Positions 45,462-60,250 of a stretch of DNA of 64,000 nt are shown one piece after another. The DNA comes from Nymphaea colorata (Eukaryota; Streptophyta; Magnoliopsida; Nymphaeales; Nymphaeaceae), in contig NC_045149.1 of assembly GCF_008831285.2 (NCBI RefSeq), positions 16,208,578 to 16,272,577 of the forward strand, read 5' to 3'. Below the pieces are notes generated by a model. That model did not search any database. It saw nothing but the letters and a program-made list of their open reading frames with translations, and was not told the DNA's origin. Each line of letters begins with the position of its first letter. Within the stretch, counting starts at the first letter, position 1. The position numbers and the translations under genes are program-made.

Positions 45462-45760
45462 AGTCGTAGAAGTTGGGAACCATTAAACGTACATAGTAGT
45501 ACACTCTTAATGTCGGATCTGACCTAGGTTGCCCGATATATAAATATAGTCGGGGACCTTCGTTTCCCTCATACTGAGAATAATGAAGTTCGAATGCCCT
45601 GAGAGGTAGGGCTGTTTCTTACTTAAAGGGCTTAAGTGTGTTTTGCCCTATTGGTTTTCTTCAGAGCTCTTTGGCACAAGGGTCTTGGAGAATGGCGGTT
45701 GGTACTAGTGGGTGATTACGAAAACCATGGTTAGAGGTAGACACTAACGCCCTGTTTGGT
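45454..45760 (+). repeat. Possible 3' LTR of the decayed chromovirus
   Basis: It directly follows the end of pol and a purine stretch (CCAAAGGAGGGT). It contains TGATAGTCGTAG near its start and a TATA-like GATATATAAATATAG at about 45536-45550, the layout expected of an LTR. No partner LTR or TSD was found, so both ends are provisional. Confidence 0.4.
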
Positions 45761-47860
45761 TGGAAGGACAGGTTGGAGGGAAAGAGAAGGAAAGAACAAT
45801 AGCAAAGTAGTGCTTGAATACCTGGTATGGATGGGTATTTAGTACCCGGTACCTTTCATGTAGAACAAAAGTTTCACCTGCCATATGCACCATGGTGTTT
45901 GAATGCCTGAAACTTTTGTTCCAGGTATTTTAGTTCAATGTTTGTATTGTGGATGCAGGAATTTTCCACCTGTTTGAAGGCAAACATTGAAACTAAACTG
46001 TTGTTATTTCTACATTGCATTAAAAAAACATTTAACAAAAAAAATCATAGGTGTTACACAATAAAATCACGTAATTAGTGTACATCAGAAACCAGCACAT
46101 AAAATATGTGTGCTATTTGACATAGCAACTACAATGAATGATCCATATGCTTACGTTTTTTGACCGATCGTTCCAGCTTCGGCCACAGTGTTCCAACCAT
46201 AAACTCGAAAACAAGTGAGGTAATGCTTCTTGTTACACACGAAAAAACTGCACGCAGCATCCTTCTATTGTGAGATAGATGGAAGTTCAATCTGATTGCA
46301 ATGCGACGTGATTGTACATGTTGGGGGTAAAAGAACCCATGAAGGATAGATGGAAGTTCACACAGCATTCACTCCTCTAGAAAATCAAATGGCTCAACCA
46401 GCAACACCCATACCAGTAGAAGGCCCTAAAGAACGGATTCAAAACCACCAATACTGAAGATTCTCAATACACTGAGTCGTGGTTCTTTCCTGCATACTGA
46501 AGATTCTCAAGAACCATTAAAGGATGTTGTTTCTGTCTCAGAAAGCATAACAGGGACCGGTGGCCATGGTTTAGTCACGGTTCCACGGATTTTTGTTTGA
46601 ACACCCATTAGATGTTAAGATGCCTAAATAAAATTCATCGCTTGGGGCCCTTCTGCAATAACAGTAGGAATGTTTGATTTAGCCTATATCAATCACAACG
46701 CAGGACGGTTCCAGTGGTTTGTATGATCATCAGATCGCCAATCTAAAAATACAGAGACATGGGAAGAATAAAGTCATGGAAAGGAGGAAGATGAGGGAGG
46801 GCATAAATAATGGTGGGTGCTTCGTCCCCTCGTCTTCTACCGGAGGAAGGTGAGATGTAGGAGGAGAGGAACTTCGTCTTCTACCAGAGCTCGTTCCACC
46901 GCTGCGGTGAGGACCTGATGCTGCTGCGGCTGAGAAGAAGAAACGAGCGGCTATGAAGAGGAAAAGCGGCTGCGAAGAAGAAACAAGCGGCTAAGAAAGA
47001 GGAAATGAGAAGAGAGAGAATGTCAGGCAAAAAAAAAAAGTTTACCAGGCATTTGAGTTTCGCTGTCTAGGTGAAACTTAAATGTCTGTATTAAAGTTTC
47101 ACATCTACACCAAAAGTCTGAGACTATTGTTCTATGTTTGGTTGGTGCTGAAACTTCTACAGTGAAGCTTTAACAATTGAAACAAGCCCTAGAGGCATAA
47201 GAGTTTAGACCAATAACACCAACTAGAGAGCTGCTTTAGGCGATTCCTTGCAAGGTATCTACCCTGGCCTTTCCTTGTTTAAATCTATTGAATGGCATCC
47301 CTACATGACAACGAACTCCGAAAGACCCAAGCTTTTCTACTTTACCATTTTCCCTCGACCCCAGGGATGTCCAAAGGGACTGGGGAACCAATGCGGCAGA
47401 TTAACTTTTGTCTCTAATCCCGATTGCGAGGATTTATTTCTTGCCCTGTATACATCTCCCGTATTTTTGGCATTAAAAAAGTGGAGAGCCTTTCCCCCCA
47501 CAGGGTTTTGCAGGGTTGTGGAAGTATGAGGGTCAGCCTCAACAGGGGATGTTAGTGAGGCTTATGTGTCACTTATAGGCTTGATGAAATGGCAGAACCT
47601 GCGTATGTGGAGCACGCTCGGCCACAACATCCAAATCCAAAACGACGATGTGAAATTTTAGAGGTGCCAACTCGCGCCACGTCCAGAATGGCAGTTGGGA
47701 AGATGAGGGGAATGAAGTTTCCGTGGGCTTGTTTCTTGCTTCGCCCTGTCGGCTTGGTCTCTCTCTTCTTTTCGGAGTCTTGGAGAGTCCGTTGGGGACG
47801 CCCAGTACAACAGTCAAGCCAGGACTTGGAATTGTACGCAGTCCGCCTGTACCGTTGTTC
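45761..47860. other. Intergenic DNA upstream of ABC1K
   Basis: No gene recognised. CCCTGTTTGGTTGGAAG at about 45750 and TATGTTTGGTTGGTGC at about 47130 could be edges of an element of about 1.4 kb, but they are direct and imperfect. 47200-47860 should contain the ABC1K promoter and 5' UTR; a frame at 47248-47529 shows no family I know. Confidence 0.35.
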
Positions 47861-50800
47861 ATGGCAGCATTTCTATCCGTCTCTGCTCTCACCGCCATGG
47901 CGAAGGAAAGGAAGCCGCATTTCAGCATCTCTTCTCCTTGTGATGTCGTCGACATCCTTCGGAAGGACAAGCAGCTTATCATGAACAGTTTGGATTGGGC
48001 GAGGACCCATGCTCTTCCTAAGCTCGTCAAGAATATCGAAGACGTATTTTGGCTGAGACACCTAGAGGATCATTCTTCTCGTCCACTCCCCCAACCCAAT
48101 CCTCCGCCATGGCCGCAACCCATGTATCCTCCAGGTGCGTACGTGTGGTCGCTCTCCAGTGAGCTGTGAGCCCCACCGTTAGCCGCCTCCTCCAGTCTTT
48201 TTCTTTCCCTTCCTTCCCCCTCCTCCTTCTTCTCATATTCGTTACAAGTTAAATGATCGTGGCCTTTGTCAGGTCTTTCGTGTGTTGAGTTGCTGGGTGC
48301 CGATCTCAAGGTGTTGGGAGATTGTGCTGATTACCTGAGAGATTACTTGAGTCTTGCATGTACAGTGTGGACGCTTCCGCTTCCTGACGTCTACGATCCA
48401 CTGCTAGTTGCGCAGTACTTCGGTTGCAGACCTCATGTCATCCTCTTCCGTCTCATGGAGGTTGGTTTCCTGATTTTCTGGAATCCTCCTTCGTTTCATT
48501 CCCTTATTCTATTCCATGAGTTGCATATAAAAAATACATCTCAGTAGCCTGTTAATCCCGCATGTCACTGTGATTCTGCGAAGGTGTTCGCGTTGTTTGC
48601 TACGGCGATGTTTAAAATAAGAATGGCGGGTTTGTTGAGACAAGGACGTAGCGGTGGTGGCTGGGCATATGATCCCTCTACTTCCCTGGAATCTCAAGCA
48701 GAATCGGGGTCTTATTACGGACAAGTGTTGAAGGACGCGTTGCTGAGCCTTGGTCCAACTTTCATCAAAGGTTCGAAAGAACTTTCCTGGGAAACTTGCT
48801 TGCTTTTTGTGTGCGTTTCAAAGTGATGCAAACAATCGTTGTCTGTTGCAAATGCAGTTGGACAGTCGCTTTCTACGAGGCCAGACATAATTGGCCCTGA
48901 AATATCTGAGGTTCGTCGGACGTCAATTGTTTGACATCTTTCAATATTCGTGCTTTTTCAGTTAACAAGTTGTGCTCGTATTTGCGAATGTTGGGCTTCA
49001 AGGATTTCAAGTTGTTCTGTCTTTTACCCGGTCTACACAATTCGTTTTTCTTTTCATGTTTATCTCACTTGTACACTCACGAGTATCTGCTGCTATTACC
49101 GCTGTCGCTATTATCATCTCCAACACCTGCGGAATCATTCCTACCGCCACTTTAATCAGAAGTCCGGTTGTTAGCTTAAGCAGGCAATTGCTACTATTGA
49201 CGCCGTAACAGAACCAGCAATAACATCACCATCACTATATAGAACCTTTCCCTGTTGAAGGATGAGCTTTGAGTCTTTGACCTTTCAGTACTTGATGTGC
49301 TTTAGATTTAAATTCATTGAAATGGACGATAGCAGCTTTCCTCTTGCTTAAGCCGTAGGCTTGTAAGATGCTATTATGGCTTCCATTGAACAATCAAGTG
49401 ATTAAGGATTTGATTTGTTTTTTTCGGGATTGGTTGTAGTTTTTATTTTTTTATCATGTAAAGGTGTTAAGCCATGAGATCTAGTTTCAGCTTTGTTGTT
49501 GGTGAATTAACAGATTAACAGTAGCAATATACTTTTAGGAGAATATATTGCTTGGGTCAAACATGATCCAAGGAGCTTGTTCCTGCATGTTCTTCAGTTA
49601 TTTACATGACAGATAACTAGTCCATATTTTAGGAAGTAGTCTATCTGTAATTGCTATAATTGATTGATTTCATGGGGCCCATTCATATATGCGGCCCTTG
49701 TGAAGGTGGTTTCCTTCTAGGAAGGTGATTACAGAAGACAGCCACATCACAAGGCTTTTGGACCTTATTACAGAAAAAGAAAAACCTTTTGTACTCTGAT
49801 GTATCCCACAAAACCTTTGCTAGTATCTAGGTTTACTTATATGGGAGATGCCATTTTGTCCATCAGGTTGCATGTGGATACAGATATAAATGATGCGCCA
49901 TTTATGAGGATGGAAACACTTGGAGAGCATATAGCAATTTTAGGAGACCTAGCTTGTAACACCCAAAAGTTTAATTCCATATTGACGATTGTGAAAATCT
50001 TCAAGGCTTATAAAGCAGGCTGGTTAAATGATTGGTTATCTTGGTTCCTTGCCTTTTTTTGGGGCTGGAACTGAAGTTGCTAGGGAGTGGATCAGAATCA
50101 ACCAAAACATGAGCCTAGGCCCATTGTGGGAGTGAGCTAGGTTGTTACAGTGGTGTCAAAGCCATTTCAACACAGAGACCGGGGTCGTACACATGTTGAC
50201 GCCTGTGCCTTAAGGGGGTCGTACACATGTAGACGCCTCTCAAATGTTAAAAATTTTTGTAAATTCATCAAAAAGCACCAATTTCGAGTTTTGTGCAATT
50301 TGTTTCATGTAGAAGCTTCTATTGTTGATTGGAGGCATTCAACATGTGCAGGCATTGTCTGAGCTACATGATCAAATTCCATCTTTTCCTAGGTGTACGG
50401 CCATGAAAATCATTGAGGAGGAGTTGTGTTGTTCAGTCCATGCCGCCTTTAGTTTTCTTTCAGAGGAACCCGTGGCTGCAGCCTCATTTGGTCAGGTGCT
50501 TTTCTAGAGTAATTGCATAAACAAATTTCTTTGATCTTATCTCTTTCTGGTGTGTTCCATGTCATTATGAATAAATATTTGATGTTTTTTTTGTTAGGGT
50601 ATTGGTGCTAATGGTGTGCCTTATTTAGCGGAAATCACATATGGTGTGCCTTATTTAGCGGAAATCACATTCTTTTTTGCTTCTTAATGTAAGATCATAT
50701 TGATGTGGTGTTTTCTATGATGTGATCAGGCTTGTCAAAGGCTTCAAAATCAATGGCCATAGTGTACCAAAACTTTATAGTTAAAAACTCAGTTTCTTAT

Positions 50801-53800
50801 GTTGGGAAAACATGAAGTTAAATGCTTGGTACTCAGCTGGCAACCATGTCTCACTCAGGTTGAACTGGCCCGCCTTCCCACTTGCACCAAGTATTTGGAC
50901 AAGTCTATCCTGATGTGGTGTAACCCGTGGCCATAATCTACCAAAAATTTATTACTGAAGGAGTTATTTTCTTATGTTGGGGAAACATGAAAAATGCTTG
51001 ATCCTTAACAAGCAACCATGCCACAGTCAGGTCAATCTATGGTGTTTTTCTCAACAGTTAGGTGCCTTTCCTCATAACAAATCTTTACCTGGTTTACTTT
51101 ATTTTTTGACATATAATTGCAACTGCCAATATATAGTTCATTCCTTTAGTATTACCGTTTTTTTATTATCTTAATTTAAGCAATTTGGTTAGGGTTCATG
51201 CTGTACTATTGATGCTCAATACTATGGCACCCCATTAATGATATTAGGGATGGACCTGCACTTTTTTTTCTGTTCTTTCTCTTTCTATCAGCCATAGGAG
51301 GATTTTGTATTTGGCCATGAATTTTCATATTTTCTTCTGGATTAGAATATTGAGTGCTTTTACTAAGTCTTTGTGGTTTCCAAGTATCCTTTTCACAGTA
51401 TATCTTCTCATGGGCTTTTTTTATATGATTATAATTATTTTGCCAGTAAAAAATTAATTGATGCTTTGTTGAAAAAAGTGGTATTTGCTCAGCCTGTAAA
51501 CAACATGAAGAAACTGTTCTAACACCCATTTGGAGCTATTGAGCATATAGGAATTTGTTTTCCCTATAGATATCCTGCTCCTTTTATTCTCATAGTAGTT
51601 GTGGAAGGAATGGTGATTATTGACCTCTGTGGAATCTTTTGTGTTGCATTGTCAATAAGTCCTTCATCTTGCTTTGCTGAACTAGTTTTCTGCACTATCA
51701 TTTGATTTGTTTATGATACACCATTTCTCTTTTGGAAGTTTATTTTCAAGGCAGAAGTGAATTCATTTTGCTTATCTAAAGTACCTATTGATGTATATGT
51801 ATTTGTCTATAATGACTATGGGCCCGTAGTAGCGTATCATGGATTGAGCTTGATTGAGAACTATCCTGTCTGAGATCTAATAAGGTCTGTCCTTGTTGAC
51901 AAAGAGAGAGCTCTGATTAAGAATTCCTGTGTTGTTCTGAAGAAGATTTACACTACACTGAGGTCTGAACCTGAGTCAAATTAAGATTCAAAACTTACAA
52001 TGCATAATGCTTAGAAATCTTCATCAGGAAATGGTGGGGTGTGGGCCATTGGTTTCCTGTGATAGGTCTGGGCTCCAGACCTGGAGCCAAACCCCAGGGT
52101 CTGACTTAAGTGCAGATAAGGTTTAAACCTGATGACAATCTAACTTTGTGAAATGGTTGTCATTTGACTGTTTACACTTTAGAACTGTGAGAGGAATTCA
52201 CCAGTCATCATTTCTTTATTTTGTTTATAATGCTGTTACTGTTGGCAGCTACGGTGAATAAGGTCTACTATGGCTGGAGCCTTAGAATAGTTAGAATGTA
52301 ACTCATATGACCGTACTCCATTCTAGGTGATGTATCCCTGTCAGTACGCCCATCCTGAGGAATGGTTAATTATGGTGAACTGGGTACTCCATTGTTTGGA
52401 TCTGTGTCAGATTCAGATGCTGCCTGTTCTTTCTAATGTATTGATGACTCAATCTTTTCTTTTGGTTATGAATTGTGAATTACAACGCCTTGTGTAAAAG
52501 TATTTTGTTTGAATGTTGTGCATCATTGCAATGTATATATATGAACGATGAATTTGTTTTGTTTAAACTTTTGCCTGTCACACACACACACACATAGGAA
52601 AAGTCAATGCTGCCATGCGTCGGATGGTTGCATTGAACCCCCCTATATGTATGTGTGTGTGTATATGTATATGCATGTATTTATATTATATAATTATAAG
52701 ATAGTGTATGTATACTCTAGCCATACCCATGTATCTACAGACTCTGTAACTGCCATGTCATACCGTACTTGTGTTTTGCACCCATACATGCACCTTCACA
52801 TATGTGACTTGGCTAATAACATGCTATAAAAGGCACAATTGGGGAATTGTATGAGGAACATAATGGCTGCAGCATATGAACTCATATGACCACATTTGAG
52901 TGGTGTCCTGGTCCAGAAGTTGGAGTAAGGAAAACAGAAAGCCCACAAGCCATGCAGCTTTCTCATCGCATCATGAGTCATATATACTTCAGCAGCTCTA
53001 GGAATGCATTTCAAGAAGTGGAAACAGTTAGAATCATATATCCATGTTTCAGGAAGATGAGATCTTAGAGATTTGCTTTATGACATAGTATGTCATGGAG
53101 CTCAAGGTGGAGACAATGTAAACAGTAGAGGCATATTGTGGCTATCAGCATATGCACAAGTGCACATACAGATGCAAATGGGGGACAAAAACTTGTTTAT
53201 GTATTCATTTGGAGCTTTGCTGTTATTCATTTTCTTGTCTCGATGATCCATGTATTGGCATTGCAGGTTTACCAAGGCTGCACCGTAGATGGTTATGATG
53301 TTGCTGTTAAAGTTCAACGGCCAAATTTGCATCATGCAGTTCTAAGGGATATCCATATTCTACGCTTGGGTGTATGTAAAAAACATTGTTTTAAATCTTT
53401 CTCTTGTGCATCTATTTTTTGTTTTAATTGATTAGGATAGTCGTGTCAAAGGCCAGTCAGGCAACTTGAATAAATCCCAAAGCTGTAGATTGCATGCATT
53501 GAAGATTTAAGCTTGCTCACCAATCAAATTAATAGTAGTTTATAAAACCTGTGGGTAAAGAAGCATGTCATAGATGTTCTTGTTCTTGTATTATTCTAGT
53601 TATTTTTTCCTTCTCTTCCTCGTTTCTTTTACATGTAATGATATTTCTTCTTGCAACTCAGGGTCTCTGCTTGAGCTTAGCAAATCTGAGTCTGGGTTTT
53701 TTTGTGAGCACAACAGAATGGAGCTTTAACTTGTTTTTCGCATAGATTGAGCTTCATCATGGCTTGGGCCTCTAGTGAAGGACGAATAGCTGAGGCTGGC

Positions 53801-56800
53801 ATACAGGATAATCTTTTTCTCTTGAAATGTTTCTTGGACAAGAAAAAAGTCAATTTGATGAAGAAGAAACACAAAGTTTATTTAATCTCTCAATACAAGC
53901 ATAAGCACACAAGGACAAGGCACAAAGGCCAACAAAGATGCTGAAAGGCGCTCAAACCTTAAACACTAGATCTCTTTATTAATCCCCAGTGGCAGTAACC
54001 ACACTAAAGTGCTTACAAAAGGAGATAGCTGATCCTACATGGTTGGATCTAGATCAATTTCAGGTCTGATCTGAAATCACATGTGGCATTATGTCCTCTA
54101 CATATGTAATGGCATGTTGTAATGTGTTTTGTTTTCTAGGGACTCTTAAGTGTCACAAAAAACACATCTTATTTGAAAAAAATGCCAAAAAAACGTTAAA
54201 AACAAGTCAGCTGAAAAAAGGGAAAAACGAGTTTTTTTGAAAAAATGCCAAAGTGCAAAAAAATGCATATTGTTTGCGTTTTTCAGATTTTTTTCACGTG
54301 TTTTTCTTTTCTTAATTACCAGATTTTTATTTTCAGAGTTTTCACATTTGATTTTAGTTTTTTAACTTTTTTTAAAACTTGACTAGATTTTCAACTTTGC
54401 TGTATTATACCTGTGAAAAAACTCGCCATTTTATGCTTGAAAACGAAATTTGTGCCGATGCTTAAGTCCATATTTATGACAGAATTAGGCAGATGCTGAA
54501 CCTGCTGCTGCTCCTTCTTGTGCACTCTTTGCTCTCAGTTCTTTCAGGCATTCTTGTATGACATGCACATTTGGTCAAAATAACCTATCATGAAGCACAT
54601 ATGTACCATTGTGGAATCTGAGAAGTTGTGTTTAAGAATCACTGCTCAGCAGGGCTGATCACATATATTCATCATTTCTGTGTTTCAAACATGTTCTCAG
54701 CATATAGGTTTTTGAATGATTTCTCACATACTTTATTTAAGCTATTCTGAATTCAACATACATTTTCATCAAGCACTATACACATTCATGAAGACTAAGG
54801 AACTTTATAATCTGTTCACACTTTAGTTTCCAGAAAATCTTGCTGACATGGCTACCTACTTAAACTTACATTTTGTTTTTCAGCACATAATGCTAACCAT
54901 GATATTCCCTTCATGGAACAATATAGTTCTCTATCAGCCTACTATATATATATTTGTATACATATGACCACATCAAAAGTACAAGACTACATGCTTCTCT
55001 CATGTTCAAATGTTCCAAATCACACACCACCATCAGAAAAAGAACAGCTTTTCATGAAATCTGAAAACCTGTTCTTTTTCTGACTTGATCACCACATGAA
55101 TCCTAGATAGACTTGCAGTCATGCCTAATTTCTTGCGAACATGTTTTGCTGATCATATCATTCTCAGCGCGTGCATACACGAGTACAAATACTCATTTCT
55201 ATAGGTACATTTGTACATTTATATTTATCTATTTAAATATAAACACAAGAAATGGTACATGAACTACTTGCCAATGTTGAATATTCCCATACCTGGAAAA
55301 TATAGAATCTGTTCAATTCAGTTTGACTGCAGATCTGTCTATTCCAGCACAGTCCACCAGCACCCTAGTTTATGATGGTTGATGTAGTTGCTCACTCCAC
55401 ACTCTTGCAACATATATTTATTTATATATGATCAGGTTGTAACTTGCCTACTAGAAACTATATATATGTATAGTCCTGTTACTGTGTCTCAAATGCTTAC
55501 TTGAGTCCTTCGAACAGAGATAGCCCTGATTTACTAGCAGTGTTCCAGACCTTCCTTCTTTCTTGGCCTATATATATATATATAGCCAGTTAGGTACAAC
55601 ACTCTCCAGGTTTAAGTCTGAGTAAGTAAGAACTCTGATACTGTCAGCACCTCCCTTGACTTTTTAGTTCCTTCGCACAGTCTACAACTAAGTCAAAACA
55701 GTAAGCTTTTGCTTCAAACATTCAGGAATGCAGCCAAAACAGAGACTTTTCTCTCTCTTATTTTCCCACTTTTTGTTGCTGGGAGCCTGGGACCCTTTTC
55801 CTCTAAGGCAGTAGCAAAAGAATAGTTGCAGTGGTGCAGTATAGGTTAAATAAGCCGTCTACAAGGCCACCAACCTTCAATTCTGAATTTGTTCTTTCCC
55901 TCCTTGCCAAGGCGCTTCAGTTCCTTCCTTCCTCCCTTAATGAGTCATTTGTATTTTCTATATCTCTTAACTGTCATTTCCTTGTTTTCAGTCACTTCAT
56001 TTATTTGTACAGTTGCCTCATTATAACTTAATAACATTGTTTATTCCTACAGCTGCCTCATTATGATTTAAGAACTAGTTTGACTGATTCCAAGATTACA
56101 CATAAATAAATAAACAAATAAGTATATATTACCTTTACTTATAATTATCCCTTAAACCATATATGTTATGTGTATTTTCCTGCATATATTTAATTGCACC
56201 TGAAAGAAAATATGTAGGGCCTTTCAGTTCATATACAACCAAAGTACAGAAGAACTACATGCAACACCTAGGTCTGAATATTTCCATACCTGGTAGATCA
56301 GGAATATGTCTGACTAAATCCGTTTGTAGGGCTGTTTGCTCCACTTCCATCTACTAGAATCCCCTTTATTTAACTGGAATTACTCAAATTGTCTTCTGCC
56401 CTTGCAGTCCATATACATTTTAGTGTTATAACATGTCCTTCTATACAAAACCTACATTTTATATATGTATATAGATTTGTAACCCACTTACCAGTTTCAG
56501 CCCTGTATAGGAACAGCCTGCTTCAGCCAGCACACCTCAACTTGTATATATATATAATTGTCTCTTACATGTATTCACATGTATAAAAATTTACATCCAT
56601 ACAAACATGTATATATACTAGCACATATATAGCACATATATTTAATTGCATATGATATGAAAGTGAAGGGGCTTTATTACTACCAGTTGGCCATCATGTC
56701 TTATAAACAAGAAGCCCCTTCTTGTATGTAGAATATGCATTGCTAATGCTTTTACAGATGTCAAAAAGTTCTCTTGTATTATTATTTGGTTTGCATTATA

Positions 56801-59161
56801 TCCCTTATTTTTGGATTTTGTTTGTGTTCATGAGCTTGTATTCATTGGAGTACTTTGAGATATTGGAAAGGATTGTTGACATTGTCAGCCATATCATCCG
56901 GCTCTTTCCTTTTACATTTGTTTGGGTACTATAGATATTATGATCACCAGGTCTTATGGGCCTTTTTAGTTTTTTCATACATGTATCTTGCTTTTGAAAC
57001 TATTACTCTTCTGCATTTTCTAGATTCTTGTAAAATCTTGCTTGCTATTTTGAAGGATATTTTCTTATGAGTTTTTATGTTTTGTCATAGCTAGGAATAT
57101 TGCGGAGGATAGCCAAGAGGAAGAGTGACATTGCTCTTTATGCTGATGAGCTTGGAAGAGGTCTACTAGGAGAATTAGATTACAATACAGAAGCTAAAAA
57201 TGCAACTGAGTTCCTGGTATTTGATGTTTCAAGGCTTGCAAGTATTATTATTTCTTTTGTGTAATAATAAAGTTTCCATTTCTGGTGCATTCGATATGAA
57301 GTCACAGTTTTATACACATTCCATCATTGTTGCAAGGTGACCTTAAGAGAGTAGTGAAAAGATGTGTACACTTGCAGAAACAGAAGAGCAGATTGGAAGA
57401 ACTAGAGAAAGAGGAAAGAAAAACTAGAATCTCTGACATGTGGCAGATATAGGGTCTCCAAAGTCATCCTGTCGAAGAAATCTACTCCTAGATCTGTGTC
57501 TTAGATACCATAATAGATTGAAATGTCTAGAATTGTTCACCTGTAAACAAGAGAGGAAGACAAGAGAGAGAAGTGGGTTCTTGAATAGTATAATCGGCAG
57601 CCTCAAGGGAGATAGGCATGCCCTTATCCTCATTAATATGAAAAGCACTTTTACACGTCTAAGTAGTACAAATAAAATACAAAATTACAATATGGTATTA
57701 TTTACATATCTTGGTAGAACGCACCCATAGACCCCTGGTTTGCATTCGGATCCAAGCCCAAATACAGAACACGTTTTTTCAAGCAGGATTGTGACAAAAA
57801 AGAGTAATAGTGATATAAAACTAAATGAGGGTCTTATATGTTAGAAGTCCCCAGAATCTGTTCAGAGCACAAGGGAAACAAAGATAAAGAAAAGTGGCCA
57901 GAGAAATGTCCCAATTGATTGAGACAGCTGTCTGTACTAATGAAAGGGTGTAGCCATAATTAGAACTTTTACAGTAATTCCCTTATACATAACTGGTGCT
58001 CACAGCAATAACAAATGGCATACAGATAAATAACAGAAGAACTGGATTCAGATTCAAATATTACACAAAAACACCCACTCTCTTAAGAGACATCATTTTA
58101 GTAAAAATACTAGGATTCAAGTACAGACTGTTGTACTTGTACCCTTCTATTCAGTCATATTATGGACAATGAGACAAAGTAAGTGGACAAAGCATGTGGA
58201 ACAATGTGCTTTTCTGACAATGCTACTACCAAATTTCAGATTTTATGCTGTTCTTCTTTTGTGGATGTTCTTGTTGTCCATGCTCCTGTTTGATCAGATG
58301 TTAGCATGCATTGGTAGTGTCTGTAACAAATTGTTATTGTCTTTCGTTTGAAACCTTTACTTCTTTCCTCTCTTTAACAGGAAGCACATGCACAATATTC
58401 GTTTATTTCTATACCAAAAGTCTATCGACATTTGAGCAAGAAAAGAGTCCTCACCATGCAATGGATGGTTGGTAAAAAACCAAATGAGTTACTTTCTCTT
58501 TCTAGGTACCTGAGTAATCATGAGCATCTTGAGAAGCAACAGTTGGAAGCCAAAACGCATCTGCTTGATATGGTATGCTTCAAGGTGGAAGTAACACTGT
58601 AAAGTTTCTTTTGTTAAATGGAAACTTATGCATTTAGCACTTCTTAGCTACTAGCACATTGGCATGATTTTCATTTTAAACGAGTTGAAGATTTTCGTTG
58701 GCTAAGTTGTAACTACTAGTGGCAAATTGTCACATGGGTACTGCTGTAGAGGCAGCATACACGTACCGGTTGGGTAAGACACTGGTACAGTCCTGGCCCC
58801 TCGGTATTCATCAAACAGTACTGGATATGGTCAACGTACCTGCGACCATGTCTGTCTGATTTAGGACTCCATCCAAGTTGACCGAGCCATTTCCTGTCCA
58901 ATATTTAGAGTTTCAGTTTTTTTTTTTTCTCATTGTTTATACTTAGTAAACTCATAGAGAGCTGCGTTTCGAATAACAAATGTTATTAATATAAGTTATA
59001 TAACTCTACATCGAAGTTTGATGCTATATATTTGGGATTTTTAGTTTGTTATTTTCATATTTTGTTCACTCGTTTCTTCTTTAGAATCTATAATTTTTGA
59101 CATGAATGTGTTATTTTGTTTGTTTGATTTTTTTTTCTTTTTGTGTGTGTGTATATATATA

Positions 59162-59196
<35 letters not shown>

Positions 59197-60208
59197 CACA
59201 CACACACACACACACAAAAAGAAAATAAGAATTCAAACAAACAAAATAACATTCATGTCAAATATATATGTATGTATTTGAAGCGAATGCATAGGAAGCT
59301 AAATACAATGTAAACTGCTGCGCTTTTCATTTTCTTCCATAATGGTACAAGTTTAGGAATCTTAACATAGTTCCCCTCCCTTCTGTGGTTTCTTACTGTG
59401 GCATTGTGATTTCCTGTTGAATTGGATGCATCAGATCTAGAGATCAGTATCTTCTGCCACTCGGTAATTTTGTAACTTGCTTCCCAGTTCCCAGTAAATG
59501 GTATTTTCTTGGTAACTTTTTGGTGACCTTTCCTGTGATCAAGGTCAACAAAGGAGTAGAAGCATCACTCATTCAGCTTCTAGAAACTGGTCTTCTACAT
59601 GCTGATCCACATGCTGGAAACTTACGATATACTCCTTCAGGGCAAATTGGGTATCATCTTTATACCTTCCAATTTAGCATGAGCAATTATTTTGGGATTT
59701 ACATGCTTTAGGATATAGTGGCAGTCGCAGTAATGTGATTAGTTTGGTCATGGAACTCCCTCCTCACTTTCTCATGCTCTTCTGCTTTTGCTCTTGCATA
59801 CTAGCTTTCTTGATTTTGGACTGCTTTGTCGCATTGAGAAGAAACATCAATTTGCGCTGCTTGCATCAATTTTGCACATAGCAAATGGTGACTGGCCTGG
59901 GGTTGTGCATGATCTATCAGAGATGGATGTGATCAGGCCGGGAACCGATTTAAAGCTTGTCACTATGGTATTGTATTTAAGATGCTTTAAATTTTTTGAT
60001 GGGTCTGGCTAGGTGTTTTCTCATGGATTTACATATCTTCTGCAAATGTTGCTTTTTCATAAGACACATTTTGATGGCTCAGGATTTGGTTTGCTCACTA
60101 GATGAGATCACCTTCAATGAGGGAATCCCAGATGTCAAATTCAGCAAGGTTAGCTATATATTGGATAGTTTTTCTCTTTCAGTTCAGTTCAGGATCAGAA
60201 ACGATCTG

Positions 60209-60250
<42 letters not shown>

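Noticed and set aside
47248-47529. 93-codon + frame upstream of ABC1K
   Set aside because: No family match, and I could not join it in phase to ABC1K exon 1. Treated as upstream flank.
59096-59262. CRISPR-like or tandem array interpretation of repeated runs
   Set aside because: The runs are dinucleotide microsatellites and inverted arms. There are no regularly spaced repeats with unique spacers anywhere in the window.
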